A stretch of DNA of 64,000 nt. Origin: Mimachlamys varia. Lineage: Eukaryota > Mollusca > Bivalvia > Pectinida > Pectinidae. Positions 42,177 to 51,010 of the stretch are shown here, in pieces; position 1 is the first letter of the stretch, and each line of letters opens with the position of its first letter. Position numbers and translations under genes: made by a program. The stretch lies in NCBI GenBank assembly GCA_947623455.1, contig OX392535.1:41254688-41318687 (forward strand), written 5' to 3'. The notes under the pieces are model-generated. The model made no database searches. It was given only the letters and a program-made list of their open reading frames with translations, and had not been told where the DNA came from.

Positions 42177-42315
42177 CACAGTTGCTTGAGTTTCTGTCAG
42201 TAATTAATAAATATATATGTGTGAAATGAGCTTCCTATTACAGTAATCTGTAATGGTCCGCGGCTCCATATATATAAACATTTTTTATATACTGACAGAA
42301 ACTCAAGCAACTGTG
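42177..42315. mobile_element. 139-bp palindromic MITE
   Basis: The left end CACAGTTGCTTGAGTTTCTG (continuing TCAGTA) is perfectly inverted at the right end, TACTGACAGAAACTCAAGCA followed by ACTGTG. Flanks read CCCAGAC on the left and CCCAAAC on the right, a possible 7-8-bp target-site duplication with one mismatch. The interior is AT-rich and non-coding. Confidence 0.8.
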
Positions 42316-42956
42316 CCCAAACGAACTAAAAGTAGATGGCATGACCTTCAGGAGGGCTGAGGGACATGGTCAAATTGCATGATGTTTTAGCTCGCCTTCC
42401 TGAATGTCAACTTCTCCCTTAAAACACAACTTTTCCTGAATTGCTTAATACATGTGGATTTTAGCTAAACTTCGTCTGGATCATCCTGAGGCCAAGGGCA
42501 TTAGCAGTGGGTGAAACCTACTTAAAAATTTAAGTTGCTTCCCTTGGGGTAGAGAGGTGGGGCCGAAAAGGTTAAATAGAGATAAACATTTAAAACCCTT
42601 CTCCACAATAGGGATAAAAGGATTTCATCACAATTCAGTCTGTAGCATCCTTGAGGGAATAGCACTCAACTTTATATAAACCCCCTTGCTGCAATGTTCA
42701 GAGGCCAGGCCAGTAAGGAAATCGAAGGTTTAAATATTAAGAATTCTTTTATTTTTGTACCATCTCCTCTCAAATCACTGGACATATTTCAACCAAATTG
42801 TGATGATACCGCCTTGGCATACGGGGATCAAAGGATTATGGTTCTGAACCTTCTTGCTTCTGAGTTACAGTGTCAAAAGAGGTGAAATTGGTTAATTTAT
42901 TTTCAAAGTCATTTTTATCCAAATTACTGGACAGATTTCAAATAAAGTGTGATGCT
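42316..42956. other. Non-coding, repeat-derived
   Basis: Contains ACTGGACAKATTTCAA words at about 42778 and 42924, with a related AGATTTCAACCAAATTGTG near 43255. These look like diverged internal copies of one dispersed repeat. No gene recognised. Confidence 0.45.
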
Positions 42957-43180
42957 AGCAATAGTTTCTAATAGAAAAAACTATCCGAAAAATGGGCCAA
43001 AATTAACTAAATCGTCAAATTTCCCTAATTTATGCATATTTGAGAATTGTTACCATGACAACCAGAGTTGGAACGAAATAATTATTGTTTCAGTATTATC
43101 AGGGAGTTTAATAATCAGTTTCAAAATTTGATGATTTGAGGGCAAAAAAAGGTGCAAATAATACATAGTCCTTTTAACGT
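42957..43180 (+). repeat. Dispersed repeat B, copy 1
   Basis: Shares long blocks in the same order with 45419-45667: AATAGTTTCTAATAGAAAAA, AATGGGCCAAAATT, TTCCCTAATTTATGCATATT, CCATGACAACCAGAGTTG, TTTAATAATCAGTTTCAAAA and ACATAGTCCTTTTAAC. Copy 2 has an extra segment of roughly 30 bp in the middle. Confidence 0.85.
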
Positions 43181-43659
43181 CTTAAGAGTGGTATCAAGAG
43201 AGGTTCAAACGAGTTGTCTGCATGGAATAACCTCTTTTCCCAAACTAATCGGCAGATTTCAACCAAATTGTGGCGGTACTAGTAGTATCTTGAAAAAATC
43301 AGAGAATTCCTAAGCATCAACAAAACCATAATCAGAATTCAAAATCTATTAAAACATTGGCAAAATATGAAAAAGGGAAGATTCACCCGGAGATTTAAAA
43401 AAGGAATACCAGGTGTTCAGGAGGAGTAACCATTTTCTGCTTCGAAATATGGTTGTTTGGATACTTACTGAATTTCTTTCCTGATTACACATGTACTGGA
43501 CAGCTTTCAACCCTAATCCAAAAGCATTTGTCGTGCAGCATTGAAAAGAAAAAAGAAGCTGAATTGAAACAAAAACCGGTAATACAAGTAGGAGTTCAAT
43601 GGTTTGTTATCCTCAAAGAAATGTTCTAGCTCTGTTTTCACGGCACTTTCATTGAACAG
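43181..43659. other. Non-coding, nothing recognised
   Basis: AT-rich sequence before the first hairpin element; one AGATTTCAACCAAATTGTG word links it to the repeat-derived DNA upstream. Confidence 0.45.
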
Positions 43660-43668
43660 CATAGTCTT

Positions 43669-43740
43669 CATCGTCGGAAACCCACGGTACACTTCTCTGA
43701 CGATGCAAACACGTCAGAGACCCGTGGGTTTCCGACGATG
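43669..43740. mobile_element. 72-bp hairpin MITE with perfect 9-bp target duplication
   Basis: The ends CATCGTCGGAAACCCACGG and CCGTGGGTTTCCGACGATG are perfect inverted repeats; further in, TCTCTGACG pairs with CGTCAGAGA. The right arm lacks the AGTGTA segment present in the second copy. The element is flanked on both sides by CATAGTCTT (43660-43668 and 43741-43749), a perfect 9-bp direct repeat. Confidence 0.88.
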
Positions 43741-43749
43741 CATAGTCTT

Positions 43750-44273
43750 ATGTGTCACTTGTTCTCGATCCTTTCCTTGAATCTCTTGAACGTGAATTTC
43801 TATTGTTAAATCAATTAACGATTTCACATAGATATTTCGGGGCGTTTCTTCACATTGTGCATAGCGTCTTTGCCTAAATAATCCATATGATCCTACATGC
43901 TGTGCATCTAGAATCTACCAGCAGGATCAGTCGACCTCCGGAATATCTTCAGCAATCTGTGTTCCTTGTACTTCGCATGTTGATCAGTGAAAAGCTTCGG
44001 CAGCATAAGTCTACTTTACAATATTCAAGTGAAACACTAACTAAAGTCTGTACTAGGCCTATCTTACTTAGATTGTGGGAATCTAATATATACATTAAAT
44101 GCTTATGAGCTGCCTTAAAGTTAAAATCAATGCTGTAAAATGATGGTTTAGTTTCTGTGGTGCATATTATACGGCAAAGGTGTCCTTATTAAAGCATTTA
44201 ACTGTTGCCGAATTGGTAGCATAGAGTCGATATGGATACAATTTGGGTGACAGATTAATAGATAGGGCGACAG
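43750..44273. other. Non-coding, nothing recognised
   Basis: Holds a 73-codon open frame at 43887-44108 (plus strand) with no recognisable domain; considered spurious. Confidence 0.45.
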
Positions 44274-44354
44274 CATGGTATCGGAAACCCACCGGGTACA
44301 CTTCTCTGATGTGATGCAAACGTCAGAGAAGTGTACCGTGGGTTTCCGACGATG
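44274..44354. mobile_element. Second copy of the hairpin MITE
   Basis: Same family as 43669-43740. Left arm TCGGAAACCCACCGGGTACA, then CTTCTCTGA; right arm TCAGAGAAGTGTACCGTGG then GTTTCCGACGATG. It preserves the full-length right arm lost in copy 1. The left terminus is damaged (CATGGTATCGG instead of CATCGTCGG). Confidence 0.85.
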
Positions 44355-44501
44355 GGTATAGGGGAAACAGGAATACCCGGCGCGGTAAAATATGTATATA
44401 TGTCAAAGAAAATTTAAGTTGATAAAAGAAGAAGACTAATCCGGTCTTTTGATTTTATTCAAAATTGCACTAGCAGATCCAGAGTGGCAGTGGGGTCCTG
44501 A

Positions 44502-44543
44502 CCCCCCCCCCCCCCCCTCCCCCCCCCCCCCCCCCCCGCCCCC
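44502..44543. repeat. Poly-C tract
   Basis: About 40 bases of C interrupted by one T and one G. It creates an artificial proline-rich open frame on the plus strand. Confidence 0.95.
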
Positions 44544-44650
44544 TTTTTCGATGGAACCCCTCCTTTCGAAAATCCTGCATCTGCACCTGAATTGGACAGA
44601 TTTTTACCAACCCGAGACTAATATAATAGCTATTTTCGATTCCAGAGATG

Positions 44651-44728
44651 TAATCTGATTAAAATACAGACCCTTTTATACATACGATAGTAATAGTGAG
44701 AATCTGTATTTTAATCAGATTGCCAGAG
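44651..44728. mobile_element. ~78-bp inverted-repeat element
   Basis: AATCTGATTAAAATACAGA is inverted as TCTGTATTTTAATCAGATT around a loop of about 40 bp. Flanks are CCAGAGATGT on the left and CCAGAGGTGT on the right, a probable target duplication with one mismatch. The right flank also matches the end of dispersed family A (CCAGAGGTGTAGAGAGCG), so the insertion may lie in a family A fragment. Confidence 0.7.
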
Positions 44729-44777
44729 GTGTAGAGAGCGTTAAAAATGAGCGGTCACTCCTTTGAATACCGTGAAT

Positions 44778-44851
44778 ATCTGATCCGCTAAATAATGGGT
44801 GTTCCTGGCGGGGTCGATACATCGGTAACGCCAATATTTAGCGTATCAGAT
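44778..44851. mobile_element. 74-bp inverted-repeat element
   Basis: ATCTGATCCGCTAAATA is inverted as TATTTAGCGTATCAGAT (one mismatch), with a further TGGCG/CGCCA pair inside. No flanking duplication was seen. It lies within 50 bp of the preceding inverted repeat. Confidence 0.6.
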
Positions 44852-45418
44852 GGCCAGAATCTGAAATGAGAGGAGTTGAGTTTCCTTGTCGTGGGGAGAC
44901 AGAGAAGCAATATGGTGTGTTCGTTGACTAGACACGAGTGCCCCCCGCTGAGAACTAAAGACTCTACATCGTCGGTCTTACCATTTTATTTAAATGTTTA
45001 ACAGTAAATCGTCACCAAATCAGAACTGGACCTGCATATGATTATCATACAATTACATCCCGAATTTAAGTTAAATATGTAAATATAAGCGAAACGAAAA
45101 ATATGTCCGAATGACGGCCGAAGGCAAGAGGGCAACACTTACCATATACATGTCCCTCCGGGGGGGGGGGGGCATAAACATAGTTCTAAAATAGAATATG
45201 GTTCAATGGTTCAACAAACCCCTTAAATGTTTTAGTTGTTCGGACTATGTATGATTTTGTCTATTAAATTTTGAACTCTTCAATCGTTTTATTTTTAAAT
45301 ATAAACTACATCCCTCGTGCAATTATAATAATATTTATTTAACTTTATATTACTCCTCAAAATGTAGTAAAAGTGCCCACATATTCTCATTTGATATGAA
45401 GTTTGTTCAAGAATGCGC
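44852..45418. other. Non-coding with a poly-G run
   Basis: AT-rich DNA with no recognisable gene; a 13-base G run lies at 45160-45172. Confidence 0.55.
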
Positions 45419-45667
45419 TCAATAGTTTCTAATAGAAAAACTATCCAAAAATGGGCCAAAATTGACTAAATGGTCATATTTCCCTAATTTATGCATATTT
45501 GAGAAGGTTGCCATGACAACCAGAGTTGAAACAACAAATGAGTGTTGTTTAAGTTTCATCAGGGATGTATTCCACATTTGAAATACATTGATTTTAGAGT
45601 TTAATAATCAGTTTCAAAAGTGATGATCTGGGGGCCAAAAAAGGCCCAAACCATACATAGTCCTTTT
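45419..45667 (+). repeat. Dispersed repeat B, copy 2
   Basis: Second copy of the repeat at 42957-43180 in the same orientation about 2.46 kb downstream, with an extra internal segment containing ATGTATTCCACATTTGAAAT. Confidence 0.85.
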
Positions 45668-45790
45668 AACCCCTGGATAAGGCTTATAATAAACATCGAT
45701 ATCGAGATTGGGCAATATATCCCAAGTGTACTGCCATTGCATTCTTTACGCCTGAGTTATTAACATTTCGGAAGAATCCAACTCAGTAGT

Positions 45791-45837
45791 GGAAGAAGAA
45801 GAAGAAGAAGAAGAAGAAGAAGAAAAAGAAGAAGAAA
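45791..45837. repeat. (GAA)n microsatellite
   Basis: About 15 GAA units with one AAA interruption. Confidence 0.95.
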
Positions 45838-46204
45838 GTTTTCATAATGATAATGAATGACGACTGTGACCCAGAAATAATGCACATTTGATTAGAGTAA
45901 TGTCCAAAAGATCTGAACTTGATTGAGCCCTATCACGACAGTAAACATCACACAAAACAAAAAGAAATTCAACAAAACAAAAAAGACTCGCGAAGTACAA
46001 TTTGTACCTCGAAGTCGTCAGCTTCAACTGGGAAAATCAATTTTATTATATTCCATTTAGTCTGGTGGCAGGGACCGATAAGCATGCAATACGGTCCGTA
46101 CAAAGTTTTTTTGCTGTTTCTATACCTCTGAGATGTGCTCTTTAAGAATCTGAATGATGCCACTCTGTCATCATTGGGCAATCCGCGTAATATGCAAATT
46201 AAGG

Positions 46205-46840
46205 TCGCCATTACTGAAAATCATATTTTCGTAAATATCTCAGTAACAATGCATGGTATCAAAATAATTTTGGTGTCTATCCCCATGTTTGGAGGGGTAA
46301 CGAATAAGATTAAACCATTTTAGTAAAGATCACACTTAAAGGTTGTGCTGAATAGCCATATTTAGACCGCCATTACTGAAAATCTCGTTATCGTCAATAT
46401 CTCAGTAACTATTCATGGTATCAAAATAATGCTGGTGTCTATCCCCATGTTTTGATGGGTAACGAATAAGATTAAGCCATTTTAGTAAAGATCACACTTA
46501 AAGGTTGTGCTGAATAGGCATATTTAGACCGCCATTACTGAAAATCTCATTATCGTCAATATCTCAGTAACTATGCATGGTATCAAAATAGTTTTAATGC
46601 CTAACCCCGTGTTTTGAGGGGTAAATAATCTGAATAAGTCATTTTAGTATAAACCACACGAATAGGTTGTGCTGAATAGGCATATATAAGCAGCCATTAC
46701 TGAAAATCTTGAATTCCTCAATATCTCACCAACTACATATTGTATCAAAATAATTCTGGCGTCATACACATAATGTCAGGGATAAAAAATCTGATTAAAC
46801 CATTGCAGTTTTTTTTTTTTTGCAAAGTCGTCACGTGCAC
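46205..46840. repeat. ~165-bp subterminal tandem repeats, left arm
   Basis: Four successive units, each with GCCATTACTGAAAATC, AATATCTCAGTAACTAT or a variant, GGTATCAAAATAAT and usually GGTTGTGCTGAATAGSCATA. Units one to three are closest; the fourth is diverged. The inverted counterparts in the right arm lie at about 49136-49390. Confidence 0.85.
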
Positions 46841-46897
46841 AGAGCATACTTTTTACTAATGCTAATACATGCCGTAACTGCTAATTTGTCTCATTCC

Positions 46898-47132
46898 GCA
46901 GGGCCGCTGTGGCCGAGTGGTTAAGGTGTTCCAACATTCTACCACAAGCCCTCCACCTCTGGGTTACGAGTTCGAATCCCACGTTCCCACGTATACGTAG
47001 GGTAGTTGCCAGATGCTGACCGTAGGTTGGTGGATCTTCTCCGGGTCCTGCGGCGTTCCTCCACCTTCAAACCTGGCACGTTAAATGACCATGGCTGTTA
47101 ATAGGACGTAAAACTAAATAAACCAAACCAAA
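46898..47132 (+). mobile_element. tRNA-headed SINE with 11-bp target-site duplication
   Basis: The head GGCCGCTGTGGCCGAGTGGT carries a Pol III A-box (TGGCCGAGTGG) and GAGTTCGAATCCC a B-box, as in tRNA-Ser or tRNA-Leu. The body contains GTTGCCAGATGCTGACCGTA, TCTCCGGGTCCTGCGG and GGCTGTTAATAGGACGTAAA, and the tail is A-rich with CCAAACCAAA. It is flanked by TGTCTCATTCC at 46887-46897 and 47133-47143, an exact 11-bp duplication. The inverted right arm of the host element carries the corresponding uninterrupted sequence in diverged form near 48800. Its structure resembles mollusc SINEs with a conserved central domain (Meta or V-SINE type from memory); the exact family is not certain. Confidence 0.92.
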
Positions 47133-47159
47133 TGTCTCATTCCTCAAACAAATCACTTT

Positions 47160-48115
47160 CAACAACATTGTAATTCATCAACCCGTCGGGTTTGCCCATT
47201 CTGGCGGTGTGCTTCCCGGTGACATCCACTTATCAGTGTGCATGGCAAGTGAGCTGTATAACATCCATACATCCTTGTCCAACAGGATGTATTCATAGCA
47301 CAACCACATTTGATCATTTTCAGTACCTCCGGCGGAGCAACACTAACGTTTGGATGCAATGCTACTGGAATCAAGCATCTAGTGCATTCCCCAAGTTCCA
47401 ATCCGAACTCGACAGAATCTAGTGGTGGAGGTTCTGAGCTGAGAGCTGATTTCCAAAAAGAAGTCTAAATGTGCACCCACTTTATGTTCTCTTTTAATGT
47501 TTCTTAAGAAGGTGGGGTGTCTTAAGCTCTGGAGCCTTTGCCACATTTTCCCACCCATCAATCTGCGACCAGACGTCTCTCCGGACCTCAGACATATTTG
47601 ATGTCACCACGCTTTGACCCTGTAGTAGGTAGCCATGAATACTGTCGCTTCTTCAATGATATCCTCAGATAAAATGCCCCAGTTGTGCAGTTCTAGACCA
47701 CTCTTAAGGACTTTGATGACAGTGATTTTTTGTACTCCAGAGCACTGAGCCACATTTCCACAGCCTGAGAGGGCATGGGCTGCTGGCAGTTGTGGAAGCA
47801 AGTGTTCATCTGTTCAATTGCAGTTGCCCCAATGTCTATATCAGTTCGTACGGCACTTGGTCCTTCCATTGTAAGACGACAGGTCATGTTTAACTATGCG
47901 TAGAAATGCAACAGGAGGACAAAAACGTTTGTGTCCTCACATATGATGTTGATTCTTTTTCATGCTATTTTCAGATGCCTTAACCATCTGCAGTCTGTTT
48001 ATTGTATCTGCTTTTTCGTGGCAAGTCATGAGGTCTTCCCTGTGGAAGACAATACCATCCTGAATTACAACTAGTACATAGTCAGTAGAGGTAATGACCA
48101 GACTTTTGATTGGGT
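47160..48115 (-). pseudogene. Broken mobile-element gene with C-terminal CxC motif, minus strand
   Basis: Several frames on the minus strand, read in order, give one decayed protein. Near 48090 the segment VVIQDGIVFHREDLMTCHE appears, followed by an EDTNVFVLLLHFY-like segment near 47900. Then come DIDIGATAIEQ (about 47830), AAHALSGCGNVAQCSG (about 47770), EEATVFMATYY (about 47640), and finally APPEVLKMIKCGC followed by spaced cysteines (about 47330-47210). The order HEEADT-like, DTDVxVLL-like, HALSGCDT-like, then PPEVLKMIKCGC with a CxC cysteine cluster matches uncharacterised proteins that are multicopy in mollusc and cnidarian genomes (from memory). Its function is unknown; the acidic DTDV motif hints at a PIN-like nuclease but that is speculation. 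At least three frameshifts and several stops, some in the CxC region, make it non-functional. Confidence 0.65.
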
Positions 48116-48151
48116 TCGTCCTGTGCTTTCTAAATCAAATTCTGACATATC

Positions 48152-48380
48152 GGGGCCGTATTCATGAAACCGTTCTCATGCTCAAGCCAGCTTACTCATG
48201 TCGAAGAGTCAAAAAGCCAAGGTAAATGTTGAAAACAGTTTTTGGCTTCGTGTCTCTTTAACTTTTTTCCTAAACTTTAGCAAAGTTAGATTTTTTAAAT
48301 AATTTATAGCCAGAACAAGAAATAAGGCTTAAGCACGAGATCCATGCTTGAGCATGAGAACGATTTCATGAATACGGGCC
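48152..48380. mobile_element. 229-bp MITE with GGCCGTATTCATGAAA ends
   Basis: The left end GGCCGTATTCATGAAACCGT and then TCTCATGCTCAAGC is inverted at the right end as GCTTGAGCATGAGAACG and then TTTCATGAATACGGGCC. It splits the spacer of the 3.4-kb composite element. The interior is AT-rich. The target duplication is unclear. Confidence 0.85.
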
Positions 48381-48389
48381 AAGATCTAT

Positions 48390-48810
48390 GACCTCTACCT
48401 TATTCTCAGTTACTCTACTGAGTCTGCACCAGTTGTAATCCAGGATGGCATTATCTTCTCCAGGGAAAATCTCATGACTTGCCATGAAGAAGTGGATGTA
48501 ATAATCATACAGCAAAAGGTTAAGGCAGCTGAAAGAACAAAGATGAAACCATTGAAGAAGCGACAGCATTCATGGCTGCCTGCTACAGGGTCCAAGCTTG
48601 GTGACATCGAACATGTCTGAAAGTCCGTAGAGAAGTCTGGTCGCGAAGGATTGGTAGAAAAAATGAGACAAATGCTCCAGAGCTTAAGTCACTCCAACCT
48701 TCTAAAGAGGCATTCAAACAGAATGTAAAGCCGGCTCACATTCAGGATGAGGATATCCGACGGGTTGATGATTGTGACAATATTGTTGAAAGTGATTTGT
48801 TCGAGGACTG
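48390..48810 (+). pseudogene. Second, inverted copy of the broken CxC-family gene
   Basis: The plus strand gives VVIQDGIIFSRENLMTCHEE (about 48437-48496), the same segment seen on the minus strand near 48090. It then jumps directly to sequence matching the EEATVFMA segment (GAAGAAGCGACAGCATTCAT near 48555) and ends at CGACGGGTTGATGATTG. The middle of the gene and the whole cysteine-rich C-terminus are missing, so this copy carries different deletions from the minus-strand copy. It is non-functional. Confidence 0.6.
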
Positions 48811-48943
48811 AGTCAAATTAGTCGTGGCAACATGCATTAGCATAAGTAAAGGGGATGTAGGCTAGTTCTGTAACGACTCGGATATACACAGACGTTGATT
48901 TTTTGTATATTTTGGTGTGATCAATATTGAAATGGTTTAATCT

Positions 48944-49136
48944 GGCCCTGGTTTCATCAACGTTCCTTAACTAAGGAAACTCCTTAACTTAAAAATCTCC
49001 ATAGGAAAGCATTACATAATTTAAGGGGAGAAATCCTTAGCTAAGGAAATTTCCTTAAATTCTGTAATGCTTTGCTATGGAGATTTTTAAGTTAAGGAGT
49101 TTCCTTAAGTTAAGGAACGTTGATGAAACCGGGGCC
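48944..49136. mobile_element. 193-bp palindromic MITE inside the right arm
   Basis: Ends CCTGGTTTCATCAACGTTCC and GGAACGTTGATGAAACCGGG are inverted, and the pairing continues through AAACTCCTTAACTTAAAAAT, CTCCAT and GCATTACA. The left arm of the composite keeps the empty site, where AAACC, ATTTTTTATCCCTGAC-like sequence continues without interruption (about 46775-46800 read on the minus strand). This places its insertion after the arms separated. Confidence 0.88.
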
Positions 49137-49507
49137 TGATTGTTTACCCCTGACAACATGTGTATAGACGCCAGAATTATTTTGATACCATATGTGGTTG
49201 CTGAGATATTGACGAAAACGAAAATTTCAGTAATGCCTACTCAGTACAACCTTTAAGTGTGATCTTCACTAAAATGGCGTAATCTTATTCGTTACCCCTC
49301 AAAACAAGGGGATAAACACCAAAATTATTTTGATACCATGTTTAGTTACTGAGTTATTGACGAAAATAAGATTTTCAATAATGGCGACCTTCATTTGCAT
49401 ATTGTACGGATTGCCCAATGATGACAGAGTGGCATCATCCAGATTCTTAGAGAGCACACCTCAGAGGTATAGAAACAGCAAAAAAACTTTGTACGGACCC
49501 TATTGCA

Positions 49508-49869
49508 AGGTTCTCCAAAAATCTGGGGTTTGGCAACCGGACTAATTTTGAAAATTGGCTACCCGATAATATTTTAATGACCATAAAGTCATGTCAAATT
49601 AAATAAGAAGTTGATGTAATCCCATTCAAAACTAGTCGTATATGTAATACATTTACGCTAATGATCTGAAATTTGGGAGCTCACGGGTGGGGGGCTTTAT
49701 TCGCCCCCCCCCCCCCGACCCACCGAGACCCCACCAGGGCTTTCTATCAATACGAAGAAGTAGGATAGATGCAGCTGAGACAATGTTTTGCGTCGTTGGG
49801 CAATCTAATTGGTGAAAATATATACAAAATACAATTAAATTGTATTGGCCCATATGATCTTCAGTGGAT
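49508..49869. other. Non-coding with poly-C run
   Basis: Contains a 13-base C run at 49704-49716. The phrase ATCCCATTCAAAACTAGT recurs at about 51547 beside a similar GACCC-rich segment, so this is probably a dispersed repeat with a second copy near 51540-51650. No gene. Confidence 0.5.
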
Positions 49870-49941
49870 ATATAAAGTCGGCCACCTACGTTCTCTACAC
49901 CCCTGGAATATATCATAGAAAAACTTGAGGCCTGTGTGCAC

Positions 49942-50184
49942 CACAGGGACCTGAGAATTTGTTACAGTCAGTTTTGGACCTAAAATAGGATGTTTAGCGT
50001 AATTTTACACATTTGGGGGGTTAAGATCAATTTTCGATAAAAATGCCCCCTCAGTATAGCTTTTATGACTACCGAGGGGGCATTTTTATCGAAAACTGAT
50101 CTTAACCCCCGAAATGTGTAAAATTACGCTAAACATCCTATTTTAGGTCCAAAACTGTCTGTAACAAATTCTCAGGTCCCTGTG
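49942..50184. mobile_element. 243-bp palindromic hAT-like MITE with 8-bp target duplication
   Basis: Nearly the whole element is an inverted repeat: CACAGGGACCTGAGAATTTG on the left pairs with CAAATTCTCAGGTCCCTGTG on the right. Pairing continues through CATCCTATTTTAGG, GTAAAATTACGC and GCATTTTTATCGAAAA to a loop of about 20 bp. GTGTGCAC lies immediately on both sides (49934-49941 and 50185-50192). An 8-bp duplication with CAGGG-type ends is typical of hAT elements; that assignment is family knowledge. The paralogous segment at about 53574 reads GTGTGCGCCACC without the insertion. Confidence 0.93.
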
Positions 50185-50312
50185 GTGTGCACCACCTTGT
50201 TGATGAGGCAAGAAGACTGATTTGACCTTTTAATGTGTATCAAAATAATATCGTGGTCTCATAACGGTAAAATTTGACAGGCTTTGAAGTCGGTTGCGGC
50301 TCCTTCATAATG

Positions 50313-50613
50313 GACAATCCAGATTATCAGTTTTTATTAGGTAAGACTGTGTGTTTTCTATTACGTAGAAGGAGAATATTTGTAAATTGTATTTAATTTA
50401 ATGATACATTTTATAAAAAAAAATTGATAAACAATGGAGCTTATTTTAAAGATTTAGAGTGTCTCATAAGTCATAAATGGCTGGATGTTGATATACAATA
50501 ATGTAGTTTTATGTTTATATTCTCAGAGTATTGCTTTAAAGTAATGTATTAACATGTGACTCTTAAATAAAATAAATGATTGATTGATTGATTGATTGAT
50601 TGATACACACACG
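50313..50613 (+). mobile_element. Probable retroposon insertion with (GATT)n tail
   Basis: It interrupts the duplicated segment between CTCCTTCATAAT (ends 50312) and CATAATCTTCAAAGG; CATAAT is repeated on both sides. The plus-strand 3' end has AATAAAATAAATGATTG followed by about seven GATT units (50577-50604). A simple-repeat tail plus a short direct duplication fits a 3' fragment of a non-LTR retroposon; no coding sequence remains. Confidence 0.5.
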
Positions 50614-50928
50614 GTCATAATCTTCAAAGGACAGACATGCAGACTAGCGACTGGTCAGGATTTTAAAATTAAAAATTCAATATTGTGTTTTGTTATTTAT
50701 CTTCCAAAAAGTCAGTTAAACCTATGTCTACCGAAGCCGTCAGCGTTGTGATAGTAAGTACCTGTGTTGTTTCAGTGAAGATCACCTATTCCACTCTGGC
50801 CTACTTTTTTCCCTACCTGTTTCTCACTTAAAATCTCAAAAGTTGGCTACACTGGAAGACACCGGATTTCGTTTTACCTGAGCGTGCCTCAAATGAATTT
50901 ACACTATGATAAGGCAAAAATAATAATC

Positions 50929-51010
50929 CGTCGTCGGCAGGATTCGAACCTGCGCGGGGAGACCCCAATAGATTTCTAGTCTATCGCCTTAACCACTCGG
51001 CCACGACGAC
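50929..51010 (-). tRNA. tRNA-Ser(AGA), copy 1
   Basis: An 82-nt class II tRNA on the minus strand that delivers serine to UCU codons (and others by inosine). The 7-bp acceptor stem GTCGTCG/CGACGAC is perfect with discriminator G. The A-box is TGGCCGAGTGG and the B-box GGTTCGAATCC. The anticodon loop CTAGAAA sits on stem ATAGA/TCTAT and gives anticodon AGA; the long variable arm GGGG-TCT-CCCC is typical of serine. A TTTTT Pol III terminator follows within 15 bases (50916-50920 on the plus strand). No intron. All expected features are intact, so it is likely functional. Confidence 0.97.

Larger units (their letters stand above)
46085..49507. mobile_element. 3.4-kb composite element with long inverted arms
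   Basis: The outer ends are inverted: TGCAATACGGTCCGTACAAA on the left and its counterpart TTTGTACGGACCCTATTGCA on the right (one mismatch), continuing through TTTTTTTGCTGTTTCTATAC and CTCTGTCATCATTGGGCAAT. Homology between the arms runs about 700-1,100 bp inward. It includes ~165-bp subterminal tandem units (three to four on the left, about two on the right) and a broken coding region present once per arm in opposite orientation. The arms differ by many substitutions and deletions, so the structure is old. No convincing target-site duplication was seen at the outer ends. It may be a foldback-type DNA transposon or two copies of one element joined head to head. Confidence 0.75.

Noticed and set aside
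43887..44108. 73-codon plus-strand frame between the two hairpin MITEs
   Set aside because: No recognisable domain and no splice or promoter context beyond chance.
44449..44658. Proline-rich open frame
   Set aside because: Produced by a poly-C tract; no support as a gene.
45842..46323. Overlapping 60-80-codon frames on both strands
   Set aside because: Antisense to each other and mostly inside the end of the 3.4-kb inverted element; no recognisable protein.
48366..48607. Minus-strand frames at 48366-48607
   Set aside because: The coding sense of this remnant is plus strand (DGIIFSRENLMTCHEE); the minus-strand frames are shadows.
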